A stretch of DNA of 64,000 bases. It comes from Plutella xylostella (lineage: Eukaryota > Arthropoda > Insecta > Lepidoptera > Plutellidae). The stretch covers positions 8,630,501 to 8,694,500 of the forward strand of contig NC_063986.1 in NCBI RefSeq assembly GCF_932276165.1, read 5' to 3'. Below the pieces are notes generated by a model. It made no database searches and was not told where the DNA came from. It saw only the letters and a list, made by a program, of their open reading frames with translations. Position numbers and translations under genes: made by a program. Below are positions 1 through 11,877 of the stretch, piece after piece; the first letter of the stretch is position 1; each line of letters begins with the position of its first letter.

Positions 1-43
1 TCTTGTTTTCTTTTCAATTCTAAATTTCTCTTATTTTTTCCAG

Positions 44-72
44 ATCTCATCCGAGCACCGTGGCTAACCCTG
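44..72 (+). other. Candidate 29-nt microexon upstream of fru
   Basis: A strong acceptor (pyrimidine-rich run ending in cag at 41-43) is followed 29 nt later by a strong donor (gtaagt at 73). If this exon were joined to the first confirmed fru exon at 11726, the frame stays open from base 45 through the fru start codon (SHPSTVANP, then ARSLTLAPK, then MDQQF). That would fit an N-terminal extension like those of some Drosophila Fru isoforms. The open run is only 17 codons, so it could be chance. The exon could also belong to another transcript or be untranslated. Confidence 0.35.
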
Positions 73-2157
73 GTAAGTTTGTAGACGCCGTACACCAATC
101 AAATCAAATCTATAGTTAAACTTCCTAAATTTACTCAACTCCTAACCACGAAACTTTCGACTTACATTCAAACTATGCGGAAATATAAACGACAACTCCA
201 CTCAAGTTGGGTCACCAAGGTACACTGCACACAGCCGCCGCCGCGCACCCACACAGCCGCGCGGGGTCGGCACATTATACTCTAACACACACTAATTCAT
301 AGAAGGCGAACAAGAGCTCTTTACCCCGCATACCCGCCTGGTATTTGATGTAACGAAGAGGTGGCGCCATTCACTGAAAAGCCACTTGTGTCGATTATAA
401 CAGCGCAAATAGCCCACATCCACACATCTACCCTAATGCAACACGACACTTGACTAGTACTTGGCATATTCACAGGGTAATTAGCCGCATACCAAAATTA
501 ATCAGCCGCTCCAGGCCAAAATCAGCGCTGATTGCTGCAGGCGTTGACCAGATACGGATGAATTTAACTACTAAAGGTAAGCTCGACTTAATATTTCAGC
601 CGTAGAGCGAGTGTTTTCAATTTGATCCGTAATTGTGACTTGATTAATTAGGTATGACTTAATTTGACGGGGACGATGGCGATGACGAATTTGGAAAAAC
701 AACGGTTTAAAAATGAATAAGTTTTAATCGGTGCAACAGACGCCCGACAGTTGAGCAGGCCAGCGACCATTAATAAATGAGTGTTCAATAAGCGAGGCGC
801 GGAGACTGCCAAGCTTATAATGTGTTGGTAGGCGGGCGGCAGACACCCGCCTGCGGCCGCTTCCTGTCCGACGCTGCCCTTTGCACACTCACTTTGATGG
901 TGACATGTGTAAAAAATTTTCCCAGTACTTAGGTCTTAGCTATCTAAATAAAATAATTGCCCTGTTAGGTACCTATACCTTCTTATTTGTAAGAGACGTA
1001 TGTATACAGTTTTCTGTGCGTCGTTGGAAAACAAATGAGAAAATAAAATTATGGACTTCACCATAAATCAGTACACTGCTGATAATATATCACAAATAAG
1101 CAGGTTTAAAATCCCTCTAAACTCTTACGACGTCTTACACCAACAAAACGTGCCTAGATTTGAAATTCGTGGTCATTTCTATTTCCACATGTCCATACGA
1201 ACTCCATTTTCGCTCACAGTGGGCATTTTCTAAGAAATGCCTGCAAACAGTCCATAGAGCTGCAACATACGGAACTGCCCCGCATCTGACAACTGGGGTG
1301 TAAGTGAACTTTACATCGTTTGTGACCATCGAGTGTACAGTACACTACACTGTGTACTGTAGTGAACACTCCACCACAGTACACTATGGATGGGGTATCG
1401 ATTCGAGTATCATTCGCCTGCATTCAGTGGGGCTTGTAATAGAAATACTATCGACGACTTGACACGTTCGCTTACTGCTTGACTCTGTGACATGTGAAGT
1501 TATGATATGACTATTGACTGCGGAAAAATGACGGCAAAGTTATCATTTTATTTCTTTGTTAAATATGTCATAAATTAGATAACGACTGTGTTCCTGCGTA
1601 GCAGAATCAAAGTAACAATAAAATCTGATCATTCATTAAAAATTATGTTTTTTTTTTAAGTTAAAAAGTAACTTACTGAATATTACGACGTAAGTTACGG
1701 CAGCTAGTGTACCACCACCACATTGTTCCATGCGAGAAATTCAAGAGAATAGTGGAAATGATCGCCAACTTCCGATAAAAGACGAGCTGGGAGGGAGGCT
1801 CTATGTCTTCCTATACCTACGTGCTTTGCCAAGGAAAATATTTACGTCTTCTTACACTTCTGGTTACATGGTGTGTATTTACCAGACTCTGGACGAGGCA
1901 ATTACGGCTTTGGTGGCACGGCTTTGGTTTTTGTAACATCCAGTTGGCTGTTCAAACATAGCCGCTGGTCTCGTTTTTCTAGTGTAGCCCTTTTGAATTC
2001 GTCACACATGGTAGACATGTTTTGTCCATTCATGTCGACCGCCTTTCTTAGGAAACAAGTGCGGTTTTTTTTCCTACATAACATACACATAAAAATACTA
2101 TGAATATGTATGTAGGATAACATAACAAAAACCAAATTCATTTTACCGTTAGGTAAT
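73..2157. other. No gene recognised; AT-rich upstream or intron DNA
   Basis: The short open frames here show no family signature or codon bias. The stretch near 780-880 is richer in GC but has no clear promoter motif. If the microexon at 44-72 belongs to fru, this is fru intron. Confidence 0.5.
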
Positions 2158-2431
2158 ATAAAGTAAAACACCAATAGAAGAGCAAAATTTTGCAAAATTG
2201 AAGGATTTTTTGTTGTTACTGGTATGTATTTCTATTAGGTTTTTGAAAGTATCATTCTGTATGTGTAAATGTTAAAGATTACCCTGCAGTGATCATATAC
2301 ATAAAGTAAAACACCAATAGAAGAGCAAAATTTTGCAAAATTGAAGGATTTTTTGTTGTTACTGGTATGTATTTCTATTAGGTTTTTGAAAGTATCATTC
2401 TGTATGTGTAAATGTTAAAGATTACCCTGCA
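2158..2431. repeat. Two identical 131-bp direct repeats
   Basis: Positions 2158-2288 and 2301-2431 read identically base for base, with a 12-nt spacer. The second copy ends exactly where the perfect palindrome at 2432 begins. Complete identity implies a very recent duplication, gene conversion or an assembly artefact. No coding potential is seen. Confidence 0.9.
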
Positions 2432-2590
2432 TTAGGGTGTATTTGCTAGATCGGATTTACTGTTGTAACCAGTGAGTTGGCAAGGGGACCATAAGTACTA
2501 CAATTATAAGTATTATAATTGTAGTACTTATGGTCCCCTTGCCAACTCACTGGTTACAACAGTAAATCCGATCTAGCAAATACACCCTAA
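2432..2590. repeat. Perfect 159-bp palindrome (foldback element)
   Basis: The arms at 2432-2509 and 2513-2590 are exact reverse complements over 78 nt, with a 3-nt loop (gta). The ends read TTAGGGTGTATTTGC. It could be a foldback MITE, a hairpin RNA source or a cruciform-forming site. No clear target duplication flanks it. Confidence 0.9.
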
Positions 2591-4751
2591 TCCGGTATTT
2601 AGCTATGATCGTGTCTATTAGTGACGCTTCATCGTAATTGTTTGTTAGTTTAGCAAACGGTCGGTCGAGGTATTCGATGTAGTTACAGGTCTGAAAATAA
2701 ATATTTACCTACTTTTATGGCTAAAACAAAATTGTTATGAATGACGTCATTACGTATTTATACCGACTTTTACAAGAGCACCAATCGGCCTTATGTGAAT
2801 AAAAAAGTAATAGGTGTGAATTTTGCTATACTTTGTATAAAAATAAATATACCTAATGCGATAATGTTAGTAAGTTAGTATAATGTTCGTTTTGTTGCTC
2901 AGTATTAACTGAAGAGATTGGCTTATTCTAGAGATGCCCTACAAACCTTTGTGGAGGCTGACCTCCTTCAGAACTTGTCCTTTATTTGCGTGTCTCGCTC
3001 TTAAACTGAAACTTCTTATTTATTTAGCTCTTTCCACTTTTAATTACATACTTAGATATTTTTATAAGTATTATTATACAAATTGTTGCAAAAGTGGTAA
3101 GTATAGTAAGCCGAAATTCTGACTCCTTAGTCTGAGTGACTCAGAGAATCATTGTGCACAACATTTGGTAGATAGTTATCTCCTTTATTTAGCTCAATGC
3201 AGTCTAGTGATGTATACGGTAAATGTAGAGGCACCTCTGCGTTTTTTTATTTATTTCCAATAACTAGGAAGGTGCATAGCTCTGTGAAATCCCATTTTAC
3301 AAATAAGTATAGATAGGTATGTAGGTACTTATAGAAATTCAATTTAAACTCTTCAACAACTTTGATTGTGAAGATAGAGTTGTAAGTGATGTGCCAGGAA
3401 ATAAATATGGAAGGAAAATATGTTGTGTATCGTTGACATTTCTAAGTTACGCTTTCTACTCGATATGCAGAGTTCCAAACTAGGGAGCAACTTTTACTAA
3501 GTTTGGTCGTTGCATGTTTTACAATTGTAAAGAGTGAAGTTACTTATTTAACGATGTGCAATGTATATAAGTACCTACTGTCATTTATTTACTCTAGAAT
3601 AACGATTACCTGATATTAGTTTGACACTTTCCTACTTACACTTCCTCTAATTAATAAAGTGTTATTTGAAGATGGATTAGGGCTTTGAAAAGGGCTGGTT
3701 AAATGTAATTGCATTTTTGTATAGCTTTGTACATTGGCTGGAGTTATTGTTAAACAGGCTGTTGCCCTGGCTATAATACTATTCTCTGAGCATGCTGACG
3801 TCTTAGTTGGTATCAAATTAATTTATCAAATAAGATCAATAAATTTAATTAACGATGTATTGTATGTATTTATCGGTTTTGAAATTCTTCATTCGATTCA
3901 ATACCAAATATCACCGGCCAAAAGCCCCAAAAGTTAGATAATGGAGGGGCTGCTGGTCCGAACAATTACCATTTAGCCAGTGGCGAGCAACCAAAGCCAT
4001 TTGCCACTTAAAAGATCTACTACGGCACTTAGGCCCGAGTCTAATATTCGTACACAGATATCAAATGGGTCCCATCAGCTTCGTGATCCCAATCGCAGCA
4101 AACAGTGGTAATTCGCGTAACTGCGTCTATTTTGAATATTGGGGCTGATCGCCCCGAGGCAGCTTGTATTGTCCACTCAACGAAAAGGCCCTCGCATAAT
4201 AACCAATACACGGACATAGCTGAAGCAAGCCTCAACGTCCGCAAATAGGATAATGGCCGGCCTATCTCGTCGTTTGCTACGCTTATCTGTCCTGAAATTG
4301 TATCGACATAGTTCAGGTTGTGTCGTGCGAATAACAGCATTTTACAGCTTTCATTCTGTTAATAATATCTCCCATACTAATGTAATATAATAATAATTAT
4401 ATAAGTAGGCATAAATTGACAAAACTCGATCTTTAATGTTTTGCAATATTTTTTCTTACGGTTGATGAAATGAAAAAGTAGTAATACCTACCTATAAGGT
4501 GTATATTACCTTGCACATCGTGACTAGTCATCATTGTTCTACTGCCTTTATAGCGTCGAGCTTCTTCTTAGTTACAAGGCAAAAGTGCGGTGTGCCGCGA
4601 AATTGCGATTTCTGATAAACCCACTATGGATAGCCACATTATATTGAAGTGCCCAGCCTTCACGAGGGATGGCCAATAGTGGAGGTACTTTGTGATGTTC
4701 AATTTGTCATTCCCTTATGGTTATTTCCCTTGTATTAATAAAGGAATTAAG
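2591..4751. other. No gene recognised; one GC-richer block at 4025-4340
   Basis: This is AT-rich DNA with short random frames. The block at 4025-4340 has higher complexity and a 99-codon open frame on the minus strand with no recognisable domain. It looks more like conserved non-coding sequence or an old element than an exon. Confidence 0.4.
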
Positions 4752-5094
4752 TGAGCGGTGCGCGGTGGTAACTCAGTCAGGTAAGCGCCCGCTTCTCACG
4801 CCAGATACGGGTTCGAATCCCGGCGCTAACATTGTATCTACCAACGAGTTCTTTGAATTTAATTACAATGTAAACCATCGCTCTTGAAAAAATTGTGAGT
4901 AAACCTGCATATCTAGAATTTACATTTAGCACACGTAGATAAGTGAACCAACCAACCCGCAATGAACCAGCAGCGTGGTGGGAAATGGTCCAAGCTTAGC
5001 AAGGCAGTTTAGACCTAGGGGATATGCACAAGGGTTCCATTAAAGAGAGCCAGGTGATAGTACTTACACCTCCACAGTGAATAGAATAGAATGG
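4752..5094 (+). repeat. tRNA-derived SINE
   Basis: The head resembles a tRNA. A box A-like TGGTAACTCAGTCAGG lies near 4767 and a perfect box B, GGGTTCGAATCC, at 4809-4820. The cloverleaf is not intact and an unrelated body follows, ending in a short AATAGAATAGAATGG tail near 5080-5094. This layout (Pol III promoter head, body, simple tail) is that of insect SINEs, so I do not call it a tRNA gene. Target duplications were not clear. Confidence 0.75.
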
Positions 5095-5111
5095 TATTAA
5101 ATATGTAGTCA

Positions 5112-5245
5112 AGAATAGAATAGAATATAATATATCTTTATTGAACACCACAAATTAAAACATACAAAGAGAACTTATAAACTAGGAACAATGAACAATA
5201 GGCGGCCTTATCGCTAAGAGCGATCTCTTACAGGCAACCTTAAAC
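5112..5245 (-). repeat. 3' end of a CR1/Jockey-type LINE
   Basis: Read on the minus strand, it has a stem-like GAGATCGCTCTTAGCGATAAG, a rest of the 3' UTR, AATAAAG, and a (TATTC)n-like tail. The same kind of LINE end occurs at 47638-47785 with a related stem. It has the same orientation as the endonuclease fragment at 5526-6182, so the two may be remains of one internally deleted copy. Confidence 0.6.
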
Positions 5246-5525
5246 ATAAAGAAATAAAAGTAAAGAAACTTTGAGGGTTGGTTAGTATAGTTTTGCTACA
5301 ACACTAAGTAGGTACTTATTGTGGGTAAGTACAGACTACTACAGCTAACTGAGGTATTGCGAGTTAGAGTTGCATTCCCATTGAAAGTGAAATAATATAT
5401 TATTTAAGCAATAGAATGAAAATTCTATGTAAAATAAAGGCTACGTAGCAAGGAATTCTTAAACCTGATTTTCGAAAAAGTTCCAATGGCTAAAGTATTA
5501 TAATTACCTATCTATCATACAGCCT

Positions 5526-6182
5526 TTAGGTACACCTACATAACATATTTTTTAAGATAAGGTCCGGATTGTATCCGCGTCTCCATCGGCCACTGTTAAA
5601 GGAAGACGGGAGCTTTGGACTGTGTATCAGTGTCAGGTTGTTAGTTTCAGCCCACTCCTCTACAGCCTGTCCAGATGCGTCAGTAGTATCATATCCCCAG
5701 CTTGTACTATGACTGTTAAAGTCACCAACAACTACTTTCACTGGGTGGGTGTTAAAGTTATTCGGAGGGAAGAACTCGAAGAGTGTCCCAGGAGGCTTGT
5801 ATACCGAGGTGACGGTGCAGTATCCGAAATCGATGGTGATGACTTCTATCCCATTCTGGGTTGTACATTCAACTGACCTTGTGCTTATGCCGAGAGTAGC
5901 AAACACTGCGTTACCGTGTTTCGGGTGAGAAGTCTCGGCAATAAGCTCAAGTCCAGGGATGTGTGGTCGGCTCTGAGTCTCGTCTCTGTGGGTCTCCTGC
6001 ACACACATCACATCGCACTGCGATGTACGGTGTAGGTCGGCGAGGATTTCTGACTTGTTTGCAGAGAAACCCTCGATGTTAATAGAGAGAGCTGAACTCG
6101 GTTTGTCGTCGTGGTGAAAGGATTCGCCAATCTTACGATTGCCCAGGGTGCACCACGGGGAGGTTCCTTTCATGCACCCCAA
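5526..6182 (-). pseudogene. LINE endonuclease (AP-type) fragment
   Basis: A 218-residue frame resembles the N-terminal apurinic-type endonuclease of non-LTR retrotransposon ORF2, the enzyme that nicks target DNA to prime reverse transcription. Visible motifs in order are NIEG (about residue 34), VQETH (about 60), SVYKPPG (about 127) and VVVGDFNSHSTSWGY (about 149), then PDLIL near the end. The catalytic Asn, Glu and Asp-x-Asn positions are therefore present. The final SDH motif and the whole reverse transcriptase are absent, so this is a truncated dead copy. Its 3' side runs towards a LINE 3' tail at 5112-5245. Confidence 0.85.
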
Positions 6183-6462
6183 GCACTAAGCAATGCACTA
6201 AGGTAGTCATAATACTCATAATGTATAATGATGTTTCACATGTTTTTCTATTTGTTTGAACCAAAATATCGTTTATACTTTGTATTCCTACATTTTACGG
6301 CCCATTCAAGATTCAAGCTTCCTATCTATAAAAGTTATTACTATTAGCATATCTGGATAATGGCAACCTGAGGTATAAAATACATGCTGCCACTCTCTGT
6401 AATTTATGTGACAACATGCTTTTTTTATCTTATAGGTACATATCCATTATTTAAAAAGGCCC

Positions 6463-6587
6463 TTAGGGCTTGTACACAAAACTGCACAGCGACGTCGCAT
6501 CGCAAAAATCTGCGACTGTTTTGAAATTTTTCCATCGCAGATTTTTGTGATACGACGTCTAATCGCAGTTTTCTGTACAAGCCCTTA
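6463..6587. repeat. Short foldback MITE
   Basis: The terminal inverted repeats contain AGGGCTTGTACA (6465-6476) and its complement (6574-6585). Further arms pair inside (CGACGTCGCATCGCA against TGATACGACGTC; AAAAATCTGCGA against TCGCAGATTTTT). About 125 bp with no coding capacity. The outer bases TTA/TAA hint at a Harbinger-like target, not proven. Confidence 0.75.
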
Positions 6588-7325
6588 CTCTAAAGTAGAA
6601 AATTACATTGTCATTTCAAATTGTGGAAAAAACCAACTAACTAATAAATTAATGTTTTTTTTCAGAAAATGCTTGCGAATGTGTGGCTACAAGAAAGCTG
6701 CGCGTTAACACACGACACTTTTTCTCGGTGTCACTCGACTCACAACATTGCATTGATGTGGCAATTTTCTTCATACTTTTTAATATGTTTGCTATACTTA
6801 TATTTTTTTATGACTATGTCTGTCATATAGAGGATCGTGAACTCACGTCACGAGTAATTGAGAAAAATCTATCATATCCAATGAAAGCTATGGATTTGAT
6901 TATTAATTGGCTCAAAATTTATCATTATAATGCCGCATAAAAACTAATACAAATAAGAATTTCATTTAAACAATTTACAGTTGGTCTCCAACAAATCTCG
7001 ATAAAATAATAAAGTTATGATAGAATTTTATTTACTGTTGTGTTATTCTTATTCCATAGAATAACTACACGGTAGTTAATCTATGCCTATTTAACTACAT
7101 TCCTCTAAAATTATATCACTCTCCTAAAATCTCAAAAAATATACTTACTTATTTATAAGTAATTGTGTGTAATCTCGGTAGGTACCTACCTAAGTAGGCA
7201 TAGGCATCTACATCTACAGTCATAAAGTAAATCTTAATAAAATAGCTAACTTACTATTTTATATCTTTAAAATTAAAAACCATAAAAAAATACTTATTAG
7301 AAAAACGTTTATTAAAGAACGAGCT

Positions 7326-7470
7326 TACAGTCATCACGACCCATCCCGTCCCCAATGCTGGAGCATGGGACTCCTTCCAATGAAGAAAGGGTTTTTAGAC
7401 CTAGTCCACCTCGTTGGATGAAGGAAGGGTTTTCACGAAGGGGTCACGCAGGACCTCTAGGAACTTTTAA
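7326..7470. repeat. LINE 3'-region scrap
   Basis: The text around CCAATGCTGGAGCATGGGA and the phrase about AGACCTAGTCCACC resembles untranslated ends of lepidopteran RTE-type LINEs that I know from memory. It is short and has no open frame. Confidence 0.4.
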
Positions 7471-7733
7471 ATAAAAAATGAAAAATAATCAGCCCTACCG
7501 TGAATATTTGTACCTATTCTTATTAAAAATATATAAGTAATTAACTAAAAACCTTGCAATTTACAGGTTAGTAAGTAGGTACCTATATCATTTTACAATA
7601 GAAAAATATAAAAAACAAAAGTAATAAACTTATTTTTTTAAATAGAAAATGTCATTGTCATAAAAATTTTAACAAATAATAATTTCCTAATTGGATTGAA
7701 ATTTTAAGGATTTCACGACATTCATTATTATGT

Positions 7734-7831
7734 TTGTGTTGTATGACATCTCCAAATCGCCAGCCAAGCATGGAGATTTTGACAATAACCCTCCAGTCTT
7801 GGAGAAGGGGCTATGCCCAGCCCGGAGGGTT
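7734..7831. repeat. LINE 3'-region scrap
   Basis: The phrase CTTGGAGAAGGGGCTATGCC resembles the GGAGAGGAGGCCTATGCCC-type end of lepidopteran LINEs. It is degenerate and only about 100 bp long. Confidence 0.4.
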
Positions 7832-10729
7832 TTTTACTCTATACTCACAAAAACGTACGAACAAGAGATGTCGTGTAATCGGCATGTTTAATACAACGAT
7901 ATACTTAGATAGTTTTTCGTGATATAGAGTGCCCCCCCTACAGTGTAATTTTTTACGGGCAGTGTGTTGGTACATCTTAAATGTTGTACCTATTAATGGT
8001 TACCTACAAAAACCAGTAGATATTAAAATTAAGTATATAAGTTAAGTAGGTAAGATAATTCAGTAAAACTTTCGTTAAGCAAGATAAACCATAAATGGCA
8101 GTAGGTATTTTTTTTATTTTTAGGCATCAAATAACTACAAACCTAAAAACATTATAAAGAAGACCGGAAAACAAATCAAATCCTGATAACAGAGTACAAA
8201 TACATTTAGCAGAAATAGCTCCATAGACATGCCTAGAAACATATACAATGTAATCCAAATCAAGTCTCTTTTGCACAAGCTTTTCTATTCATGCACGTTT
8301 TACACTCACACCTACACTACACTCAATATACAATGCGCAGCGAAGTTTTATGTTGTACCCGCCAAGCCGTGATGACAAAGGTTGAAGCCCCATTGGAAAT
8401 AGAAGCAAAGGTTCCTGCCGCCATGCTGCCGTCGACGTCAAAATTCGTCCCGAAGAAGGCTGTGCGACTTCTTGCTATGCGAATCTTTGACACTGGGTAA
8501 ATCACATTTTATACATTTCAAGACCTCAATCAGTAAGTACCATAAATTTTATGTTAAACTTTAATCTAATCGGTAACATGAAAAAGCAGTGTGACGTAAT
8601 CATGGTTTCATCATATTTATCACGTGCAACTCAGATAGATAGGACAAGTCGTTGTTATTTGCGGGATAATTTACATAGAGATAGAGGCGAGTCCCAGGGG
8701 CCGCGCACCCGTTGAATTTCTATTGTTTAGATTGGAAAACTAAGTGCGGCCGTGCGAACTTTCCTCTTTCGTCATTATGAGTGCAGCCGCCAGGTGTCGC
8801 GCGGCCCAAATGCATCCTCATTATTCTCGGAAAAGGGAGTTTTGGTTTATTTTCAGGCCAATTTTCCTTAGCTAAGGGTATTGATTGGAAAACGCTTCAG
8901 TTTTGTGATAAGTACTTAGTGATGGTAGCTCAATCAAATCGCTGTGGTAGCCTCGCTAATCTTATTGAGTGCCTACCTAAATTTCGTTGTTTATGAGATC
9001 AGTGACCAGCACCGCCTTTGAAGTACTTATATAATTATATCCGCGTATGTTAAATCTTAAACCAGAGGCGTTACTGCACTATCAGACTACGATTAAAATC
9101 AATTTAAAATCAACTGTAATAGGGTTTCACCTACTCAGTTCGATTAGTCTCGCGGTAGAATCGATGTAGCATCGAGAACGAATCGATTTCCCTAATAGCC
9201 GATGCTGGCCCGTGGAGATTGACTCATTTGCACTGCATTACATTACGGGTTGACACAAGCGGCCACTCTAATCCCATCACAGTAATGAACATTGAACAGA
9301 TCATACGGACTGGCATTTTCTAACTCGATCGAATCGGAGGACCGCCAATCTAATCGGAGAAATTCTGGAGTCCTAGCTGTTGATAGGCAAAAGGATATGG
9401 GAACCTAAGACGGGTACAAAAATAGTCACCCGACTTTTTTTTCAATGAGAAGTAAGTAAGTAGGTACCTCAGTATTCGTTACCTGAGTAAAAATAAAATT
9501 GTGGACTCGACCTACGCGGTTTCATTTCATCTCATTATAACATCGCGCTTTTTATGACTGACTCAACAATCCGAAAGTCATCATCAAAGGTCATGAGCTG
9601 AATGTGCCTACTAGTGGGTACCCACCTACCTAGACACTAGACAGGTTAAGAAAAAAAAACTAGAGTTCATTGCCCAAACCTCTCGTCTGCCCAATTCAAG
9701 GCCGCAGACGTTAATAAGAATAAGGCATCGGCATCAGTCCTACCTGCCTAGGTATCATTATCAAGATTTATACCTACGAACTTAACTTATAGGTACTTAC
9801 ATGAGAGTTATGAGTACTCACTTACTATCTATAGGTTATTTTATTTGTTACAAATTTATAAAAAAAAAACAAAAGAGGTTGTCATACATACCATACTAGG
9901 TAGGTAAGTAGTTTTAAATAACCATTTTGGTAAATAGCAAGATACTTACGTCTTATTTACAAAATTAATGAAAACCTTCAGTTATTTACGTAAGTAGGTA
10001 CTCACTTACTAAAAAAATCTATAAGTAACTAACCAGTAGGTACTTAGTTAAAAATATTTACAGAGTTATAAGGTAGCTGTAGGTTATGAAGGTACTTTAC
10101 TTAATAATCAGAATACCTACGTAGTTACTTACTTCATTAATTTTACATTTACAATAAGTATAAAGAGAGCATGATTGTAGGCGATGACGTTGAATGACGT
10201 AAAAGTGGACGTAGGAATAGGAATGGCTTGCGTCCTACTGTACTTAACTACACGCAAGGTCATTGCTCTTTATTTCTAGGCTATTTCCGTAATAGACAAC
10301 TAGCGCCCTCTTACACAAAAGCACGCACTTCATCCCATTTCGGCGGGTAAATTAAAGCACTATTGTACATTACATCTTCATGTAGATGGCGCTGTGTGTC
10401 TGCCAATTTGCGAATTTTACAAATGTCAAGGCTAATGTTATTTACAGTTTTCAATTAAAATCTTAAGCTTGAGTATTAGTACACTAATTTATTAAAAGTG
10501 TACACAATAATGATAATTTTGTGCTAAAATTACTTAAATCTACAGAGAAATCCAAAAAAATATTTCTTCCGCGACATAACCTAAAAGATGTGTAATGTAA
10601 TAAAAAGTTCTTGAAATCGTACAAATATGATTTAAGTAAACAATTGAATGCAACTATTTAAATTAACTAAACCATTACCATCTATTTTCTAAACAAAGGA
10701 AAGTAAAAATTCGTCTATAATTTCAAATC
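7832..10729. other. No gene recognised; region upstream of fru
   Basis: This is AT-rich DNA with many TAGGTACCTA-type words. GC-richer islands at 8690-8810 and 9120-9370 could be regulatory. The open frames at 8291-8500 and 8781-8996 have no domain. Confidence 0.4.
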
Positions 10730-10935
10730 ATTCAGATAAATGAGTTTGCGAATTTTGAATTTACCGCCAACCCGTCGTAACGTATGAAGTTCGCGTTGCG
10801 AAAACTAGCCGATACGAAAGATATCCGAAGGCCGTGTATATTGCGGAAATCGAGAATCGAGATGTGTGTGTGGTCAAAAAGACAGTGCAAGGTAGGGGTC
10901 GGGTGGCGTTTGTGATGGCAAAATTTTTGCAAATG
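10730..10935 (+). other. Candidate untranslated first exon of fru
   Basis: This GC-richer stretch, rich in CpG, ends at a strong donor (AAATG then gtgagt at 10936), 790 bp upstream of the first BTB exon. A second, weaker donor (CAAG then gtaggg) lies just upstream. If used, it would be a 5' UTR exon: its only late ATG is in a frame that soon stops after splicing to 11726. The start is a guess; no TATA box is seen. Confidence 0.25.
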
Positions 10936-11725
10936 GTGAGTTAGGTTTATTGGAAGATTTGTGTGTTATGATGATAATATCTATCAGTGACAGTGAATGA
11001 TTTGTGTTTTCGTTATATTTCTGGTGGTGATTGATGCAAAAATGTACAGTTTTCGAGTTACGGGATTGGCAAATGGCGCTCCGAATAACTGAAGTTGACA
11101 CAACTACGCGTTTAGAAATCTCGTACATCTCCGATAGCCTATTTCTAGGCACGCGTCATGACCTGTGATATCGGCGAATAGTGGTGCATCCTCAAAATCC
11201 TGAAACCGCGAGTGAGAAGTTAGCAACTGGGACATCCAGCTTGGCGATTATAACGGTGCCAGCATGTTGCAATTTTTTTGGGCAGCGGTACTACTTTTTA
11301 AACTCGTTTTATAGAGGCGGCTAGAGGCTTCCGCGTCCAGGAGGGTCGGTGCCCTCGGCGTATGTCTTCTGGACTTAAATTACATAATGTATGGGTCGTG
11401 TAAAGCGCGCAACAAGTAGACATGTGAGGCCTAACTGTCAATGTGCCGTACGGTGAGCCGCGGCCCCCATTAATTTGAGCGGCTGATGTCACTTATCTCG
11501 CTCTCCTATCTAGGCCCTACGACCGCCAATTTTTTCTGCACATGCTATCTGAATGTAAACTTGATAAAACGATGCTCACGTCCAAATGCTGCTGTGTAGG
11601 GACCAGATGCTGTATTTAATATATTTCTATTCAAATATTTAAGTTTGCAAGCAGTAGTTTTAGTTTCAAATGAAGCGTATTTAGTGGTTGTTGGCATTGA
11701 GTATAATAGAGTGTGATGTTTGCAG

Positions 11726-11877
11726 CACGGTCACTGACATTAGCACCAAAGATGGACCAGCAGTTCTGTCTGCGCTGGAACAACCACCCCAACAACCTGA
11801 CGGACGTGCTGGCCAACCTGCTGCAGCGGGAGGCCCTGTGCGATGTCACCCTCGCCTGCGACGGAGAGATGGTCAAG
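11726..11877 (+). CDS. fru: fruitless: BTB exon 1 with start codon
   Basis: The exon follows an acceptor (tttgcag at 11719-11725) and ends at donor gtaaac. The ATG at 11752 sits in a good context (CCAAAGATGG) and opens MDQQFCLRWNNHPNNLTDVL, the hallmark start of insect BTB-ZF proteins of the Tramtrack group. The following LANLLQREALCDVTLACDGE matches Drosophila Fru closely, as I recall it. The 42 codons here form the first helix and strand of the BTB/POZ dimerisation domain. Fruitless is a nuclear transcription factor that shapes neuronal sex identity and, in its common isoforms, development. The 26 nt before the ATG contain no in-frame stop, so an N-terminally extended isoform is possible. 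The exon ends in phase 0. Confidence 0.95.

Noticed and set aside
4752..4830. Possible tRNA gene
   Set aside because: Box A and box B are present but the cloverleaf does not close and a SINE body and tail follow.
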